A stretch of DNA of 64,000 nucleotides from Bacteroides sp. CAG:1060_57_27 (GCA_001915575.1 MNQT01000013.1:61507-125506), one strand, 5' to 3'; numbered from the stretch's first letter, positions 18,229 to 28,360 are shown. Notes: a model not told the origin generated them from the letters alone. Numbers and translations are program-made.

Positions 18229-19608
18229 TTACTTTTTAGAAGCCTCCGCGGCAGCCTTGGCGGCAGCGGCACGCGCACGCACCACGCCCATAGCCTGGGC
18301 CTTGGCCTGGCGCACGTTGTCGAGCAGGGGTATGTTCGCAGGACAGCTGTACAGACAGCAGCCGCACTCGATGCAGTCGTGTGCGGCGTTCTCGACGAGC
18401 CCGTCCACGTCCCCGGCCTTGTACAGCCTGTTCAGCAGGAAAGGCTCGAGCCCCATGGGGCATGCGTCCACGCACTTGCCGCAGCGTATGCAGTTCCCCG
18501 CAGGCTTGCGCCTGGTGGACTCCATGCTGAGATAAAGTATCGACGAAGACCCCTTGACGGTGCAGGCGTCGGGATTGCTCACCGCCTTGCCCATCATAGG
18601 GCCGCCGCTGATGATCTTCGCCGCGCCCTCGGGCACGCCTCCGGCCTGCTCCATTATGAAGCTCAGCGGAGTTCCTATGCGGAACCTGTAGTTGTGCATC
18701 CTGTCCGTACCCATGCAGTTGCCCGTCACGGTCATGACCTTGGACACGAGGGGCATGTTCTTCTGCACCGCCTCGTACACGGCAAGGGCCGTCGCCACGT
18801 TCTGGACCACTGCGCCGGCGTCTATGGGCAGGCAGCCGGACTTCACCTGACGCCTGAGTACCGCGTCGATGAGCTGCTTCTCTCCTCCCTGCGGATAGCG
18901 CTTGCGCAGCACGGCGACCTCCATATTGCGGTATCCGAGCTCGGATATCGCCTTCCTCATGGCCTCCACGGCCTCGGGCTTGTTCTCCTCGATTCCTATC
19001 ACGCAGCGGCAGCCGAGCAACTTCTGCATGATTGCGGCGCCGACAGCAATCTCCTTCGGACGCTCGACCATGATCCTGAAGTCGCAGGTAAGGAAAGGCT
19101 CGCACTCGGCACCGTTGATGATCAGGCAGTCGGCCTTCTTCCCGGGACCGGGATTGAGTTTCACATGGGTAGGGAAAGTGGCACCGCCGAGACCGACGAC
19201 TCCGCAGGACTTTATCCTGTCGAGTATGAAGCCTGGATCCTCCGGAATATCGGTCACAAGCGTGTCGGAGAGGTCTATGCCCTCCGCCCATTCGTCACCC
19301 TCGACGGCAATCTCGATATGCGTCACCCAGTTGCCCGCAAGATCCTTGCGGGGAGATATCGCCTTCACCGTACCGCTGACGGGCGAATGTACGAACGCTG
19401 AGATGAATCCGCCGGGTTCGGCTATCACCTGACCCGCCTTGACCTTGTCCCCGGCAGCGACCACGGGCTTCGCAGGGGCGCCCAGGCTCTGCGCCACGGA
19501 CACATACACTGCAGGCGGAAGCGGCAGAGTCTCGATGCGGCAGTCACGCGACAGCTTGTTGTCGGCGGGATGCACGCCGCCTATTGAAAATGTTATAAGC
19601 TTACTCAT
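18229..19608 (-). CDS. rnfC: Rnf complex subunit C (NADH-side Fe-S flavoprotein)
   Basis: A 459-residue peripheral subunit. The N-terminal part carries the GGxHP-type start (FSIGGVHPADNKLS) and a Rossmann-like nucleotide/flavin region (GLGGATFPTHVKL). The C-terminal part has two [4Fe-4S] motifs, CIRCGKCVDACPMG and CIECGCCLYSCPAN. It ends in an Ala/Lys-rich tail. It overlaps rnfB by 8 nt. Confidence 0.97.
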   Translation of the reverse strand: MSKLITFSIGGVHPADNKLSRDCRIETLPLPPAVYVSVAQSLGAPAKPVVAAGDKVKAGQVIAEPGGFISAFVHSPVSGTVKAISPRKDLAGNWVTHIEIAVEGDEWAEGIDLSDTLVTDIPEDPGFILDRIKSCGVVGLGGATFPTHVKLNPGPGKKADCLIINGAECEPFLTCDFRIMVERPKEIAVGAAIMQKLLGCRCVIGIEENKPEAVEAMRKAISELGYRNMEVAVLRKRYPQGGEKQLIDAVLRRQVKSGCLPIDAGAVVQNVATALAVYEAVQKNMPLVSKVMTVTGNCMGTDRMHNYRFRIGTPLSFIMEQAGGVPEGAAKIISGGPMMGKAVSNPDACTVKGSSSILYLSMESTRRKPAGNCIRCGKCVDACPMGLEPFLLNRLYKAGDVDGLVENAAHDCIECGCCLYSCPANIPLLDNVRQAKAQAMGVVRARAAAAKAAAEASKK

Positions 19609-20578
19609 TTGCAGCCTCCTTCTTTACTGGCTTTACAGGTTTCTCTTGCTCTGAGGGTGCTGCGGCAGGTTCCGCCTGCACGGCAGCCTTCACGGGAGCT
19701 GAGGTTTTCGCGGGAACGGCGGCCTTCGCGGGTGCAGGTTCGACCTTCTTCGGGGTGAAGTTCACCGCATGGATAGCGCCGGTGGGGCACTCGAGCACGC
19801 ACTGGCCGCAGGCCACGCACTTCGTGAAATCTATATAGCTGAGATTGTTCTCGATAGTGATTGCGCCGAACTTGCAGACCTTGGCGCACTTGCCGCAGCC
19901 TATGCAGGCGGCCGAACAAGCCTTGCGTGCGACTCCGCCCTTGTCCTTGTTGATGCAGGACACATAGACCCTGCGCCGGTTGCGCGCCGTGGTGCCCATG
20001 TTGCGTATCTCTATCACACCCTTGGGGCAGGCCTTCGCGCAGGCACCGCACGCCGTGCATCTGGTCTCGTCCACGACGGGCAGCCCGGTTGCGGGATCCA
20101 TGGAGATAGCCCCGAACTGGCAGGCGGCCACGCAGTCGCCGCAGCCTACGCAGCCGTAGGAGCATCCGGTATCGCCGGCATAGAGGGCGGCTTTCACCTT
20201 GCACGACATCGAGCCGTCGTAGATGTTGGTGCGGGGACGGTTCTCACAGCTTCCGTTGCAACGCACGACCGCCACCTGGGGAGCCTTCTCCCTGACCTCG
20301 TAGCCCAGTATCGCGGCGACCTTCTTCATGGTCTCGTTGCCGCCGACAGGGCAGAACTGGCTGTCAAGGTTGGACGCCTTCACGGCAGCCTCGGCGAACG
20401 CACGGCATCCTGCGAATCCGCATCCGCCGCAATTCGCACCCGGCATCACCTTCTCGACCTCGTCTATACGCGGATCCTCCTCGACCTTGAACTTCTTCGA
20501 CACCCAGAAGAGCACGAGCGCGAGAAGTACCGCAAGGGCGGTGAGAATCACGACGGTCAGAATAACAGTGTTACTCAT
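19601..20578 (-). CDS. rnfB: Rnf complex subunit B (ferredoxin-side polyferredoxin)
   Basis: A 325-residue protein with an N-terminal membrane anchor (about 4-26), then a four-Cys cluster C50, C53, C58, C76 (NCGGCGFAGC) and further ferredoxin motifs (CVGCGDCVAAC, CTACGACAKAC, CIGCGKCAKVC, CVACGQCVLEC). The last 50 or so residues form an Ala/Pro/Lys-rich tail, a lineage-specific extension. It accepts electrons from reduced ferredoxin and is the first rnf gene, 1 nt after the RseC-like gene. Confidence 0.97.
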   Translation of the reverse strand: MSNTVILTVVILTALAVLLALVLFWVSKKFKVEEDPRIDEVEKVMPGANCGGCGFAGCRAFAEAAVKASNLDSQFCPVGGNETMKKVAAILGYEVREKAPQVAVVRCNGSCENRPRTNIYDGSMSCKVKAALYAGDTGCSYGCVGCGDCVAACQFGAISMDPATGLPVVDETRCTACGACAKACPKGVIEIRNMGTTARNRRRVYVSCINKDKGGVARKACSAACIGCGKCAKVCKFGAITIENNLSYIDFTKCVACGQCVLECPTGAIHAVNFTPKKVEPAPAKAAVPAKTSAPVKAAVQAEPAAAPSEQEKPVKPVKKEAANE

Positions 20579-20579
20579 T

Positions 20580-20993
20580 TTATCTTTTGATGTTAAAAAT
20601 ATATTCCTTCCTGAGCCTGTCGCGCAGCAGCCATACCAGCAGGTAGTACACGCACACTCCGCCTATGGCGGCAAGTCCGCTCGCAAGTTCGCCTACCCCG
20701 CTCAGGCTCAGCGAGAGGAGCAGGACCATAAGTATGGCGAAAGGCACGACATAGGCTATCCATACCGCCCTGTGGCCCATGGACGCCTTCAGCTCCACCT
20801 CGACTTCGTCGCCGACCGAATAGTTGTCCCAGCCGCGCGTCGGAAGCTCCACCAGTTTGGTCTTGGCGCTCCCGAGGCCGCAGAACCCCCTGGCATGGCA
20901 CGACGCGCAGGCCGACTCCGAGATTATCTCCACGGAGGTAAGTTCGGGAGTTATACTGACTATCCTCCCCTTATGGGAAATCACATCAGACAT
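20580..20993 (-). CDS. RseC/MucC-family protein preceding the rnf genes
   Basis: A 137-residue protein. The N-terminal part has four cysteines in CASCHARGFCGLG, likely binding metal or a redox group, followed by two membrane helices (about 80-125: WIAYVVPFAILMVLLLSL and LAAIGGVCVYYLLVWLL). This is the RseC/MucC arrangement; family members are frequent just before rnf genes and are thought to assist SoxR reduction or Rnf assembly. The start overlaps the dnaB stop by 8 nt. Confidence 0.88.
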   Translation of the reverse strand: MSDVISHKGRIVSITPELTSVEIISESACASCHARGFCGLGSAKTKLVELPTRGWDNYSVGDEVEVELKASMGHRAVWIAYVVPFAILMVLLLSLSLSGVGELASGLAAIGGVCVYYLLVWLLRDRLRKEYIFNIKR

Positions 20994-22443
20994 CGAATTC
21001 GCCGTTCATCGCGGAGTCGATAGCCTCCGCCTTGATGTCAAGGGCATCGCTTAATTCAACGAACTTGAGCTGCTCTCCCTTGAAGAGCATGTCAATATCC
21101 CTGGTCTCACCGTTACGGTGCTTGGCTATGATAATCTGCGTACGCTCCTTGTCTCCCTCGTTCTCACTGAGGCCTATATAGTCAGGACGGTGGATGAAGA
21201 TGACCATGTCGGCATCCTGCTCTATGGAGCCGGACTCGCGCAGATCCGAGAGCTGCGGCTTGCCGCTTCCGCCCTGCCTCTGCACCGCCGCGCGCGAAAG
21301 CTGCGAGAGCGCGATTATGGGCACGTTGAGTTCCTTGGCGGTGGCCTTCAGCGTCCTCGAGATAGCCGCGACCTCCTGCTCGCGCATTCCCCTGAGTTCG
21401 GAGGGCCCCTGCATCAGCTGCAGATAGTCGATTATTATAAGCCTGACGCCCTTGTTCTTAACGAGGTTCTTCGCCTTGGTGCGGAACTCCATAAGGGGAA
21501 GGCCGGGAGTGTCGTCGATATACAGCGGAGCCTTCGCGAGCGCCTTCAGCCTGTACTCCAGCTGGGTCCACTCGTAGTCTTCGAGCTTCACGCTGCCCTT
21601 TATCTTCTCAGCCGGCAGGCCCGACTCCGCGGTTATCAGACGGTTGGCGATCTGCAGGGCGGACATCTCGAGCGAGAAGAACGCCACCGGCATATGGTGC
21701 TGCACGGAAGCATTGCTCGCAAGGTTGAGCGAGAAGGCGGTCTTTCCTACGGAAGGACGCGCGGCTATTATTATCATGTCAGACGGCTGCCAGCCCATGG
21801 TAAGCTCGTCGAGGGAATAGAAGCCGGAAGGCACCCCGTTCATTCCGCCTGAGGTCTGCTTGTCCTGGATGCTGCTCATCGCCTGGTTGATCAGGCTACC
21901 TATGTCCTGCACCTCCTTGCGGACATTGCTCTGCACCGCGTCGTATATCTTCGTCTGGGCCTTGTCTATCAGGTCGTCGACCTTGACGGAATCGTCGTAG
22001 GCGTCCTTGAGTATGTCGTACGAGGCGGAAATCAGGTCGCGCTGGATGTTCTTCTGCTTGAGTATCTTCGTGTAGAACTCGATATGCGCGGCGGAGCCCA
22101 CCTTCTCCGACAGGCCGGCCAGCACGGCCGCACCGCCCACATCCTCGAGGGTCCCCTGCTCGCGGAGCCTGTTGCTCACGGTCACGAGATCCACGGAGAC
22201 ATGCTCGTTCACGAGGCCGGACATGGCCTCGAATATCATCCTGTGCCTCGGATCGTAGAAGCAGGACGGGGTAAGCTCCTCCATTGCAAGGTCGACGCAC
22301 TCGGGCTCGAGCAGCATCGCACCGAGTACCGCCTCCTCGACATCGGTGGCCTGGGGCGGCTTGTTGCCGAGCTCCTTTCCGAGCGACTCGAAATTCACCG
22401 CATCGCCTTTCTTGCGCGATGCACCCTGCCTCTGCGCCGGCAT
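20986..22443 (-). CDS. dnaB: Replicative DNA helicase DnaB
   Basis: Hexameric helicase that unwinds DNA at the replication fork. The 485 residues comprise the N-terminal DnaB domain (about 30-135) and a RecA-like core with Walker A ARPSVGKTA (228-236), RLIIIDYLQLM (Walker B) and LSQLSRAAVQRQGG. No intein or insertion is seen. The ATG overlaps the stop of the zinc-ribbon gene (TAATG). Confidence 0.97.
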   Translation of the reverse strand: MPAQRQGASRKKGDAVNFESLGKELGNKPPQATDVEEAVLGAMLLEPECVDLAMEELTPSCFYDPRHRMIFEAMSGLVNEHVSVDLVTVSNRLREQGTLEDVGGAAVLAGLSEKVGSAAHIEFYTKILKQKNIQRDLISASYDILKDAYDDSVKVDDLIDKAQTKIYDAVQSNVRKEVQDIGSLINQAMSSIQDKQTSGGMNGVPSGFYSLDELTMGWQPSDMIIIAARPSVGKTAFSLNLASNASVQHHMPVAFFSLEMSALQIANRLITAESGLPAEKIKGSVKLEDYEWTQLEYRLKALAKAPLYIDDTPGLPLMEFRTKAKNLVKNKGVRLIIIDYLQLMQGPSELRGMREQEVAAISRTLKATAKELNVPIIALSQLSRAAVQRQGGSGKPQLSDLRESGSIEQDADMVIFIHRPDYIGLSENEGDKERTQIIIAKHRNGETRDIDMLFKGEQLKFVELSDALDIKAEAIDSAMNGEFDV

Positions 22444-23276
22444 TATATCTCCGGATTAACGATTATCCTGCCGCAGTGCTCGCAGATCACGAGCTTCTTG
22501 CCTGATGTTATGTCGATTATACGCTGAGGAGTGACAGTATGGTAGCAGCCGCCGCAGGCATCGCCGTAGGTGCCGTCCTCGTTCCTGGGGAAAAGCGTGA
22601 CGACCGCCAGGTGGTTGTGGGTGCTCTCGCGTATCCTGTTGTATGCACTGAGCGTCCTCTCGTCGAGCTTGGCGGTGCAGGCTTCGCGCCTTGCGAGCAG
22701 GGTCTTCTCCTCGTCGGCGGTAGACTCGACGATAGTGGAGAGCTCCTCGCGCTTGGCCTCGAGGTCGCCCTCGCGGATAGTCATCCTGTTCGATATCTTC
22801 TCGAGCTCCCTGCCGCAGTTGTCGATAGCCTCGTAAGACTCGCGTATATCCTTCTCGGCTATGGCCTTGAGAAGCTTCTGGTTCTCGATTTCCTTCTCTA
22901 TGGAGTCGTACTCGCGGCTGTTGGAGATATTCGCAAGCTGCTTCTCGTATTCATCGATCTCGGCCTCGAACTCCACGATATGTTTCTTGTTCTCCTCGAT
23001 CTTGGTCCTGAAACCCTCGACGACCTGCTCCTCGCGCTCATACCTGGCCTTCAGGGCGGCAACCTCCTGCTCCAGGGCGGCAACCTCGTCGGGAAGCTCG
23101 CCGCGGAGCTGCATGAGCTTGTCTATCTCGATGTCGGCACGCTGGAGCTCATACAGGGATTTGAGCTTCTGCTGCGCATCCTGCTCGTTGTCGGCAAAAG
23201 ACTTGCGCAGCGACACGAAAGTCTCGCGTTCGTCGATTGAAGTCTGTACTGTAGTCATTTTCTTGGTGGTAGCCAT
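22443..23276 (-). CDS. Coiled-coil protein with C4 zinc ribbon
   Basis: A 277-residue cytosolic protein. A long coiled coil rich in Glu/Lys/Leu (about 30-210) is followed by a C-terminal C4 zinc ribbon with C241, C244, C265 and C268 (CGGC...CEHC). This is a widespread bacterial family of uncertain role, sometimes linked to nucleic acids. I chose the ATG at 23276 (MATTKKMTTVQ), 27 nt past a TACCTTTG -7 box; the upstream TTG at 23306 lies in the promoter. First gene of the putative dnaB-rnf operon. Confidence 0.88.
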   Translation of the reverse strand: MATTKKMTTVQTSIDERETFVSLRKSFADNEQDAQQKLKSLYELQRADIEIDKLMQLRGELPDEVAALEQEVAALKARYEREEQVVEGFRTKIEENKKHIVEFEAEIDEYEKQLANISNSREYDSIEKEIENQKLLKAIAEKDIRESYEAIDNCGRELEKISNRMTIREGDLEAKREELSTIVESTADEEKTLLARREACTAKLDERTLSAYNRIRESTHNHLAVVTLFPRNEDGTYGDACGGCYHTVTPQRIIDITSGKKLVICEHCGRIIVNPEI

Positions 23277-23303
23277 ATCTTTTTCCTTGATTTTCGCAAA
23301 GTG

Positions 23304-23332
23304 CAAAGGTATGAAATTTTTTGCGATTGCAA
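23304..23332 (-). promoter_or_regulatory. Promoter of the zinc-ribbon/dnaB/rnf operon
   Basis: On the minus strand: TTG (23332-23330), an 18-nt spacer, then TACCTTTG (23311-23304). It matches the Bacteroidota consensus well. Confidence 0.75.
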
Positions 23333-23337
23333 TAAAA

Positions 23338-23655
23338 TTAAAGCGAGTTCTTGATTTCCACGAGCTGCGCCCTTATCGCCTTGAGCGAGGAGAGCACCCT
23401 GACCCTGGCCTCCACCTCGCTCCGGCGCGACGAAAGCTCCCGGCCGGCTCCCTCGAGCGTCATGCCCTTGCCTTTCACGAGATAGTGTATCTGCCTGAGG
23501 ACCTCGATGTCCGAGGCCGTATAGATCCTGTCTCCCCTGCCGTTGCGCGACGGCTTCAGCAGTTTCGGGAACGAATTAGACCAGAATCGCACCAGCGACA
23601 CCTGCTCTCCGAGCATGTCCGCCGCCTCCCTGATGCTGTAGTACAACTTTTCCAT
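23338..23655 (-). CDS. MerR-family transcriptional regulator
   Basis: A 105-residue protein with the MerR winged helix at the N-terminus (YYSIREAADMLGEQVSLVRFW...RIYTASDIEVLRQIHYLV) and a short helical tail without an effector domain or cysteine cluster. I chose the ATG at 23655, two codons after a TTG. It lies 20 nt downstream of the M23 pair and is probably cotranscribed. Its target is unknown. Confidence 0.88.
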   Translation of the reverse strand: MEKLYYSIREAADMLGEQVSLVRFWSNSFPKLLKPSRNGRGDRIYTASDIEVLRQIHYLVKGKGMTLEGAGRELSSRRSEVEARVRVLSSLKAIRAQLVEIKNSL

Positions 23656-23675
23656 ATTCAAGACGCTATCATAGA

Positions 23676-24623
23676 TCAGTCCATGGACTGCATCGTGTTC
23701 ACCGCCATATACAGCATGTTCGCATACTCCTCGGCATCCACCGACGCGAAGAGGTAGTGCACCGGGTCGAGGGTAAACTCGCCCTGGCGCACCTCATAGT
23801 GCAGATGCGGGGCGAAAGCCTTGCCCGTCATGCCCACCGTGCCTATCGCCTCGAGCCTCGAGACCTTCTCGCCGCGGCGCACGGAGACCGTCTCGAGATG
23901 TGCGTACACGGTCTTGTAGCCGCCCTCATGGATAATTTCCACTGTACGGCCGAACTTCTTCGAATTCTCCACCCTGCTGACCACTCCGCCGGCCGCCGCA
24001 AGGACCTCGGTGCCGCGCGGCACTATGAAGTCGAGCCCCTCGTGGAACACATACGCCCCGTAGGAAGGGTCGAGCTTGGTGCCGACGGAAGCCCCGACCT
24101 GCGAATACGAAAGCTCCTCCAGAGGCAGGCTCATGGGAGGGATGACGTTCGAACTGTCGCCGAGGGCGGCGAAGGCAGACCTGAAAGCCTGTTCGATGCG
24201 CGAACTCAGCGAGAGCAGGCTGTCCGCCTTGGCGCCGGTATATACGGCGAGATCCTGGTCGGGAATGGTATCCGAAGCGTAGAAGCGGTCCAGATGAGCC
24301 ATGGGATCGGCAGCCGGCGCCGTCGAATGGAAAACCTGTCCGTATATGCGGTCGTCCTTGTGCTGCAGCAGCGCAATCGCATCCGAAAGCATCTCCTCCC
24401 GGGGCTCGAGTTCGGGGTACATCCGTTCGTACATCCTTATCTCCGAGCGCAGGCGCCGCTCCGTATCGGTGTTCAGCACGAGGCTCAGCAGGCCGTACGC
24501 GAGCACGGTCACGACCAGCACGACAAGCAGGTACACCAGCGTCCCGCTTAGGACGCGGCGTAAGTTCCCCTTGTGCCTGCCGAAACGCAGGCTGCCGGGA
24601 TCGAAATCCATCATCGCGCTCAT
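23676..24623 (-). CDS. M23-family peptidase (first of a pair), membrane-anchored
   Basis: A 315-residue protein with an N-terminal membrane helix (about 28-50), a helical linker and a LytM/M23 domain. Zinc ligands H194 and D198 (HEGLD) and the HxH motif at 273-275 are intact, so it may be an active peptidoglycan endopeptidase acting outside the inner membrane. Its ATG overlaps the stop of the upstream M23 gene by 4 nt; the two are paralogues. Confidence 0.92.
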   Translation of the reverse strand: MSAMMDFDPGSLRFGRHKGNLRRVLSGTLVYLLVVLVVTVLAYGLLSLVLNTDTERRLRSEIRMYERMYPELEPREEMLSDAIALLQHKDDRIYGQVFHSTAPAADPMAHLDRFYASDTIPDQDLAVYTGAKADSLLSLSSRIEQAFRSAFAALGDSSNVIPPMSLPLEELSYSQVGASVGTKLDPSYGAYVFHEGLDFIVPRGTEVLAAAGGVVSRVENSKKFGRTVEIIHEGGYKTVYAHLETVSVRRGEKVSRLEAIGTVGMTGKAFAPHLHYEVRQGEFTLDPVHYLFASVDAEEYANMLYMAVNTMQSMD

Positions 24624-25639
24624 TCCGCGGCCCTCCTTCTCTTAAGCAGTTCCATGGTACCCACCCTGGTGGCATCCTCGTCGCCCACGCTGCGCCTCTC
24701 GAGCAGGGCCTTGTATTCCTCCACGGGCATGTCGAGGTCCATATAGTTCCTGGGATTCCTCCTCGCGCCCATGTATATCACCTCGTAGTGCAGATGAGGC
24801 CCCGTAGACTTGCCCGTGCTGCCGACGGTGCCTATCTTGTCGCCGCGGCTGACCGTCATGCCCTCGCGCACGTCAATCGTATACAGGTGGGCGTAGCGGG
24901 TCTTGTAGCCGTAGCCGTGGTCTATAACGACCTGGTTGCCGTAGCCCCGGCGCTCGAAAGTGGTACTCTCCACGACTCCGTCTCCGGTCGCATACACAGG
25001 CGTCCCCTGCTTCGCGGCGAAGTCCTGGCCCTGATGCCTCGCGGCTCCACCGTATATGGGATCCTCCCTCGTTCCGAAGCTGCTCGACAGCCGGTAGTTC
25101 CCGGGCGCGGGAAGCAGGGGCGGGATGTTCGGCACGCAGGAGATCATCTCGCCCGCCCTCTCGGACAAGCCGGCCACCTCGTCCAGGGAACGCCCGCGCA
25201 GGTACACCCTCTTCGAAAGCGCATCGAGCCTGGCTGCAGCGGCCCTGAGCTCCGGGTCGGCTCCCTCCTCTACCATTTCGCGGTATATGTCGGAGCGGTC
25301 GAATCCCGTATATGCAAGCTCGGAGGGTATGGGGGCGAGGCCGAAGATCGAACGGTAGACTCCGTCATCGCGCATCTCGATGCCGGAAAGCGTCTGGTCG
25401 CACAGGTCGAGCCGCCTGTCGAGGACATTGATCCTCGCCTCCCACGCAGCCTTTCGGCGCTTGAGCATCGCCGTCTTCGGGAGGTCGAGCCCGAGCACGG
25501 AAGTATATATCCACAGATACAGTCCGGCGACAAGCGGAGACGCGAGCACGAGCAGGACGAGCCTGATGTGCCTGGCGTATCTGAAACCGGACTTTTCCTC
25601 GTAGGACAAAGTCTTTGGATTGAAGAAATATCTGGGCAT
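24620..25639 (-). CDS. M23-family peptidase (second of the pair), membrane-anchored
   Basis: A 339-residue protein: cytosolic N-terminus (MPRYFFNPKTLSYEE), one membrane helix (about 24-45), a helical periplasmic linker, and an M23 domain with HQGQD and GPHLHYEV zinc motifs. I chose the ATG at 25639; an in-frame TTG at 25669 lies upstream of the -7 box. A TATATTTG box ends 7 nt before this ATG, so the mRNA may be nearly leaderless. It is divergent from alaS. Confidence 0.92.
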   Translation of the reverse strand: MPRYFFNPKTLSYEEKSGFRYARHIRLVLLVLASPLVAGLYLWIYTSVLGLDLPKTAMLKRRKAAWEARINVLDRRLDLCDQTLSGIEMRDDGVYRSIFGLAPIPSELAYTGFDRSDIYREMVEEGADPELRAAAARLDALSKRVYLRGRSLDEVAGLSERAGEMISCVPNIPPLLPAPGNYRLSSSFGTREDPIYGGAARHQGQDFAAKQGTPVYATGDGVVESTTFERRGYGNQVVIDHGYGYKTRYAHLYTIDVREGMTVSRGDKIGTVGSTGKSTGPHLHYEVIYMGARRNPRNYMDLDMPVEEYKALLERRSVGDEDATRVGTMELLKRRRAAE

Positions 25640-25646
25640 AAACGTA

Positions 25647-25654
25647 CAAATATA
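25647..25654 (-). promoter_or_regulatory. -7 box of the M23/M23/merR operon
   Basis: TATATTTG on the minus strand, only 7 nt before the ATG at 25639. No -33 box is recognisable at the expected distance. Confidence 0.6.
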
Positions 25655-25655
25655 C

Positions 25656-25684
25656 TTGAAAATCGCCAAAAAGTAGTATTTTTG
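25656..25684 (+). promoter_or_regulatory. alaS promoter
   Basis: TTG at 25656-25658, an 18-nt spacer and TATTTTTG at 25677-25684; the alaS ATG is 23 nt further. It lies back-to-back with the M23 promoter. Confidence 0.75.
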
Positions 25685-25707
25685 CGCTCTTATATATTTT
25701 ATATTAT

Positions 25708-28344
25708 ATGACTTCTAAAGAAATAAGGCAGAAGTTCCTGGACTTCTTCGCATCCAAAGGACATACCATAGTGCCCTCGGCACCCATGGTAGTGAAGAAC
25801 GATCCGACGCTGATGTTCACCAACGCCGGCATGAATCAGTTCAAAGACATATTCCTGGGCAACACGACCGCCCCGTACAAGAGGGCTACCGACTCGCAGA
25901 AATGCCTCAGGGTCAGCGGAAAGCATAACGACCTCGAGGAGGTCGGCCACGATACCTACCACCACACCATGTTCGAGATGCTCGGCAACTGGAGCTTCGG
26001 CGACTACTTCAAGACCGAGGCGATAGACTGGGCGTGGGAACTGCTCACCGAGGTCTACGGCATAGACAGCAGCCTGCTGTACGCCACAGTCTTCGAGGGC
26101 AGCGCGGAAGACGGCACCAGCCTCGACACCGAGGCGCGCGAGGCCTGGCTCAGGCACATGGACGAAGACCATGTGCTGCTCGGCAACAAGCACGACAACT
26201 TCTGGGAAATGGGCGACACAGGCCCCTGCGGACCCTGCTCCGAGATACACATAGACATCCGCACCCCCGAGGAGAAAGCCGCGAGCGGACTTTCCGGACG
26301 CGAGCTAGTCAACAAGGGCGACCCTCACGTGATAGAGATATGGAACCTCGTGTTCATGCAGTACCAGAGAATGGCTGACGGCCACCTCGAGCCCCTTCCC
26401 GCCAAGAACATCGACACCGGAATGGGATTCGAGAGGCTCTGCGCTGTGCTCCAGGGCAAGAGGAGCAACTACGACACCGACGTATTCTCCGGCATGCTCG
26501 ACGAGATAGGCAGGATATGCGGCCACAGCTACGGCGAGAACGAGAAGACCGACGTGGCGATGAGGGTCATCGCCGACCACATACGCGCAATCTCATTCAG
26601 CATAGCCGACGGGCAGCTCCCCTCGAATGTCAAGGCAGGCTATGTGATACGCCGCATACTGCGCAGGGCCGTGCGCTACGGCTATACCTTCCTCGGCCTC
26701 ACGGAGCCTTTCCTCTGCAGGCTCGTCGGCCAGCTCGTGAGCGACATGGGCGAGGCCTATCCGGAACTCGCAAAGCAGCAGAAACTCATAGAGAGCGTAA
26801 TCCGCGAGGAGGAGCTGGCGTTCCTGCGCACCCTCGACAGGGGCATCAAGCTGCTCGACGACTACATGCAGAAGAGCGCATCCACGGGCGTCATCTCCGG
26901 GGCCGACACCTTCAGGCTCTACGACACCTACGGCTTCCCCCTCGACCTGACCGAGCTCATCGCTGCCGAGAACGGGCTTAAGGTCGACATCGACGGCTTC
27001 AACGCCGAGCTCGGCAAGCAGAAGGAGCGCGCCCGCAACGCCACCGCCAACACCTTCGGCGACTGGCACATACATCACGCAGGCGAGAATGTGGAATTCA
27101 CCGGATACGACAGCACCACCGTCGAGGGCGCCCTGCTGCTCAAGGACAGGAAGGTGGTCCAGAAGAACAGGGAAATGCTCGAACTCGTGTTCGACCGCAC
27201 CCCCTTCTACGGAGAAATGGGAGGAGAGATAGGCGACACGGGCTGCATATTCTCCGCCGACGGCGAGAGGATACGCATCCTCAACACCATCAAGGAAAAC
27301 GAGCTCACGATACATATTGCGGAGAAGCTGCCCGAGAACTGCGAGGGAGCCTTCAGGCTCTGCGTCGACGACCCCCGCAGGCGCAGGATAGCCGCCAACC
27401 ACAGTTGCACCCACCTGCTCGACACCGCCCTCAGGGAGATTCTCGGCACGCATGTGGAGCAGAAAGGCTCCTATGTATCCGACAAGGGTTTCCGTTTCGA
27501 CTTCTCGCACTTCGAGAAACTCTCCGACGAGCAGATAGTCCTGGTCGAGAAGAGGGTCAACGAGCTCATCCGCGAGAACATACGCCTCGAAGAGAAGCGC
27601 GACGCGACTATGGAGGAAGCCCGCCGGATGGGAGCCATAGCCCTGTTCGGCGAGAAATACGGAGACAGGGTCAGGGTGGTCAAGTTCGGGCCCAGCGTGG
27701 AGCTCTGCGGGGGCTGCCACACCTGCGCTACGGGAAACATAGGACTGTTCAAGATAACTTCCGAGGCTGCCATAGCAGCCGGAATCAGGAGAATAGAGGC
27801 CGTGACCGGAGAGGATGCCGAGGCCTATGTGTACGGTTTCCAGGACATGGTCAAGACCGCCCGCTCGTTCTTCAACAACGCCCCCGACCTTGCAGGAGCA
27901 ATCAGGCACATGATCGACGACAACGCGGCATATAAGAAAATGGCCGAGGAGATAGCCAGGCAGAAAGCGGCGGAGTTCGCCAAGTTCCTCGCAGCCCAGG
28001 CCTCCGAAGTCAACGGCATAAGGCTGATAGTGGCAGGAGACGAGGCGGTGGAGAAGGATGTCGACCCCGCCATGATGCGCAACGCGGCCACGACCCTTCA
28101 GAAGGAACTCCAGAACACCGCCCTCGTGGCGGCATACAGGTACCAGGGCAAGCCCCAGCTGCTGCTCATGTATTCCGACGACCTCGTCGCAAAGGGCAGG
28201 AACGCCGGAGCGGACATCAGGCAGGCGGCCAAGTTCATACTCGGCGGCGGAGGAGGCCAGCCCGGTCTCGCGAGCGCCGGCGGCAAGGAGCTCTCCGGGC
28301 TCTGCAAGGCCCTCGACTGCCTCGTAGAGACCGCAACGAAATAA
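25708..28344 (+). CDS. alaS: Alanine--tRNA ligase
   Basis: Charges tRNA-Ala and edits mischarged Ser/Gly. The 878-residue protein has all parts: class II core ([26 protein letters not shown]), the editing domain zinc motif HSCTH, and [13 protein letters not shown], then the C-terminal DHHA1-like domain ([18 protein letters not shown]). First gene of a probable operon; 16 nt to the LptG-Fmt gene. Confidence 0.97.
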   Translation: MTSKEIRQKFLDFFASKGHTIVPSAPMVVKNDPTLMFTNAGMNQFKDIFLGNTTAPYKRATDSQKCLRVSGKHNDLEEVGHDTYHHTMFEMLGNWSFGDYFKTEAIDWAWELLTEVYGIDSSLLYATVFEGSAEDGTSLDTEAREAWLRHMDEDHVLLGNKHDNFWEMGDTGPCGPCSEIHIDIRTPEEKAASGLSGRELVNKGDPHVIEIWNLVFMQYQRMADGHLEPLPAKNIDTGMGFERLCAVLQGKRSNYDTDVFSGMLDEIGRICGHSYGENEKTDVAMRVIADHIRAISFSIADGQLPSNVKAGYVIRRILRRAVRYGYTFLGLTEPFLCRLVGQLVSDMGEAYPELAKQQKLIESVIREEELAFLRTLDRGIKLLDDYMQKSASTGVISGADTFRLYDTYGFPLDLTELIAAENGLKVDIDGFNAELGKQKERARNATANTFGDWHIHHAGENVEFTGYDSTTVEGALLLKDRKVVQKNREMLELVFDRTPFYGEMGGEIGDTGCIFSADGERIRILNTIKENELTIHIAEKLPENCEGAFRLCVDDPRRRRIAANHSCTHLLDTALREILGTHVEQKGSYVSDKGFRFDFSHFEKLSDEQIVLVEKRVNELIRENIRLEEKRDATMEEARRMGAIALFGEKYGDRVRVVKFGPSVELCGGCHTCATGNIGLFKITSEAAIAAGIRRIEAVTGEDAEAYVYGFQDMVKTARSFFNNAPDLAGAIRHMIDDNAAYKKMAEEIARQKAAEFAKFLAAQASEVNGIRLIVAGDEAVEKDVDPAMMRNAATTLQKELQNTALVAAYRYQGKPQLLLMYSDDLVAKGRNAGADIRQAAKFILGGGGGQPGLASAGGKELSGLCKALDCLVETATK

Positions 28345-28360
28345 CCCCGCCCGCACAAGG

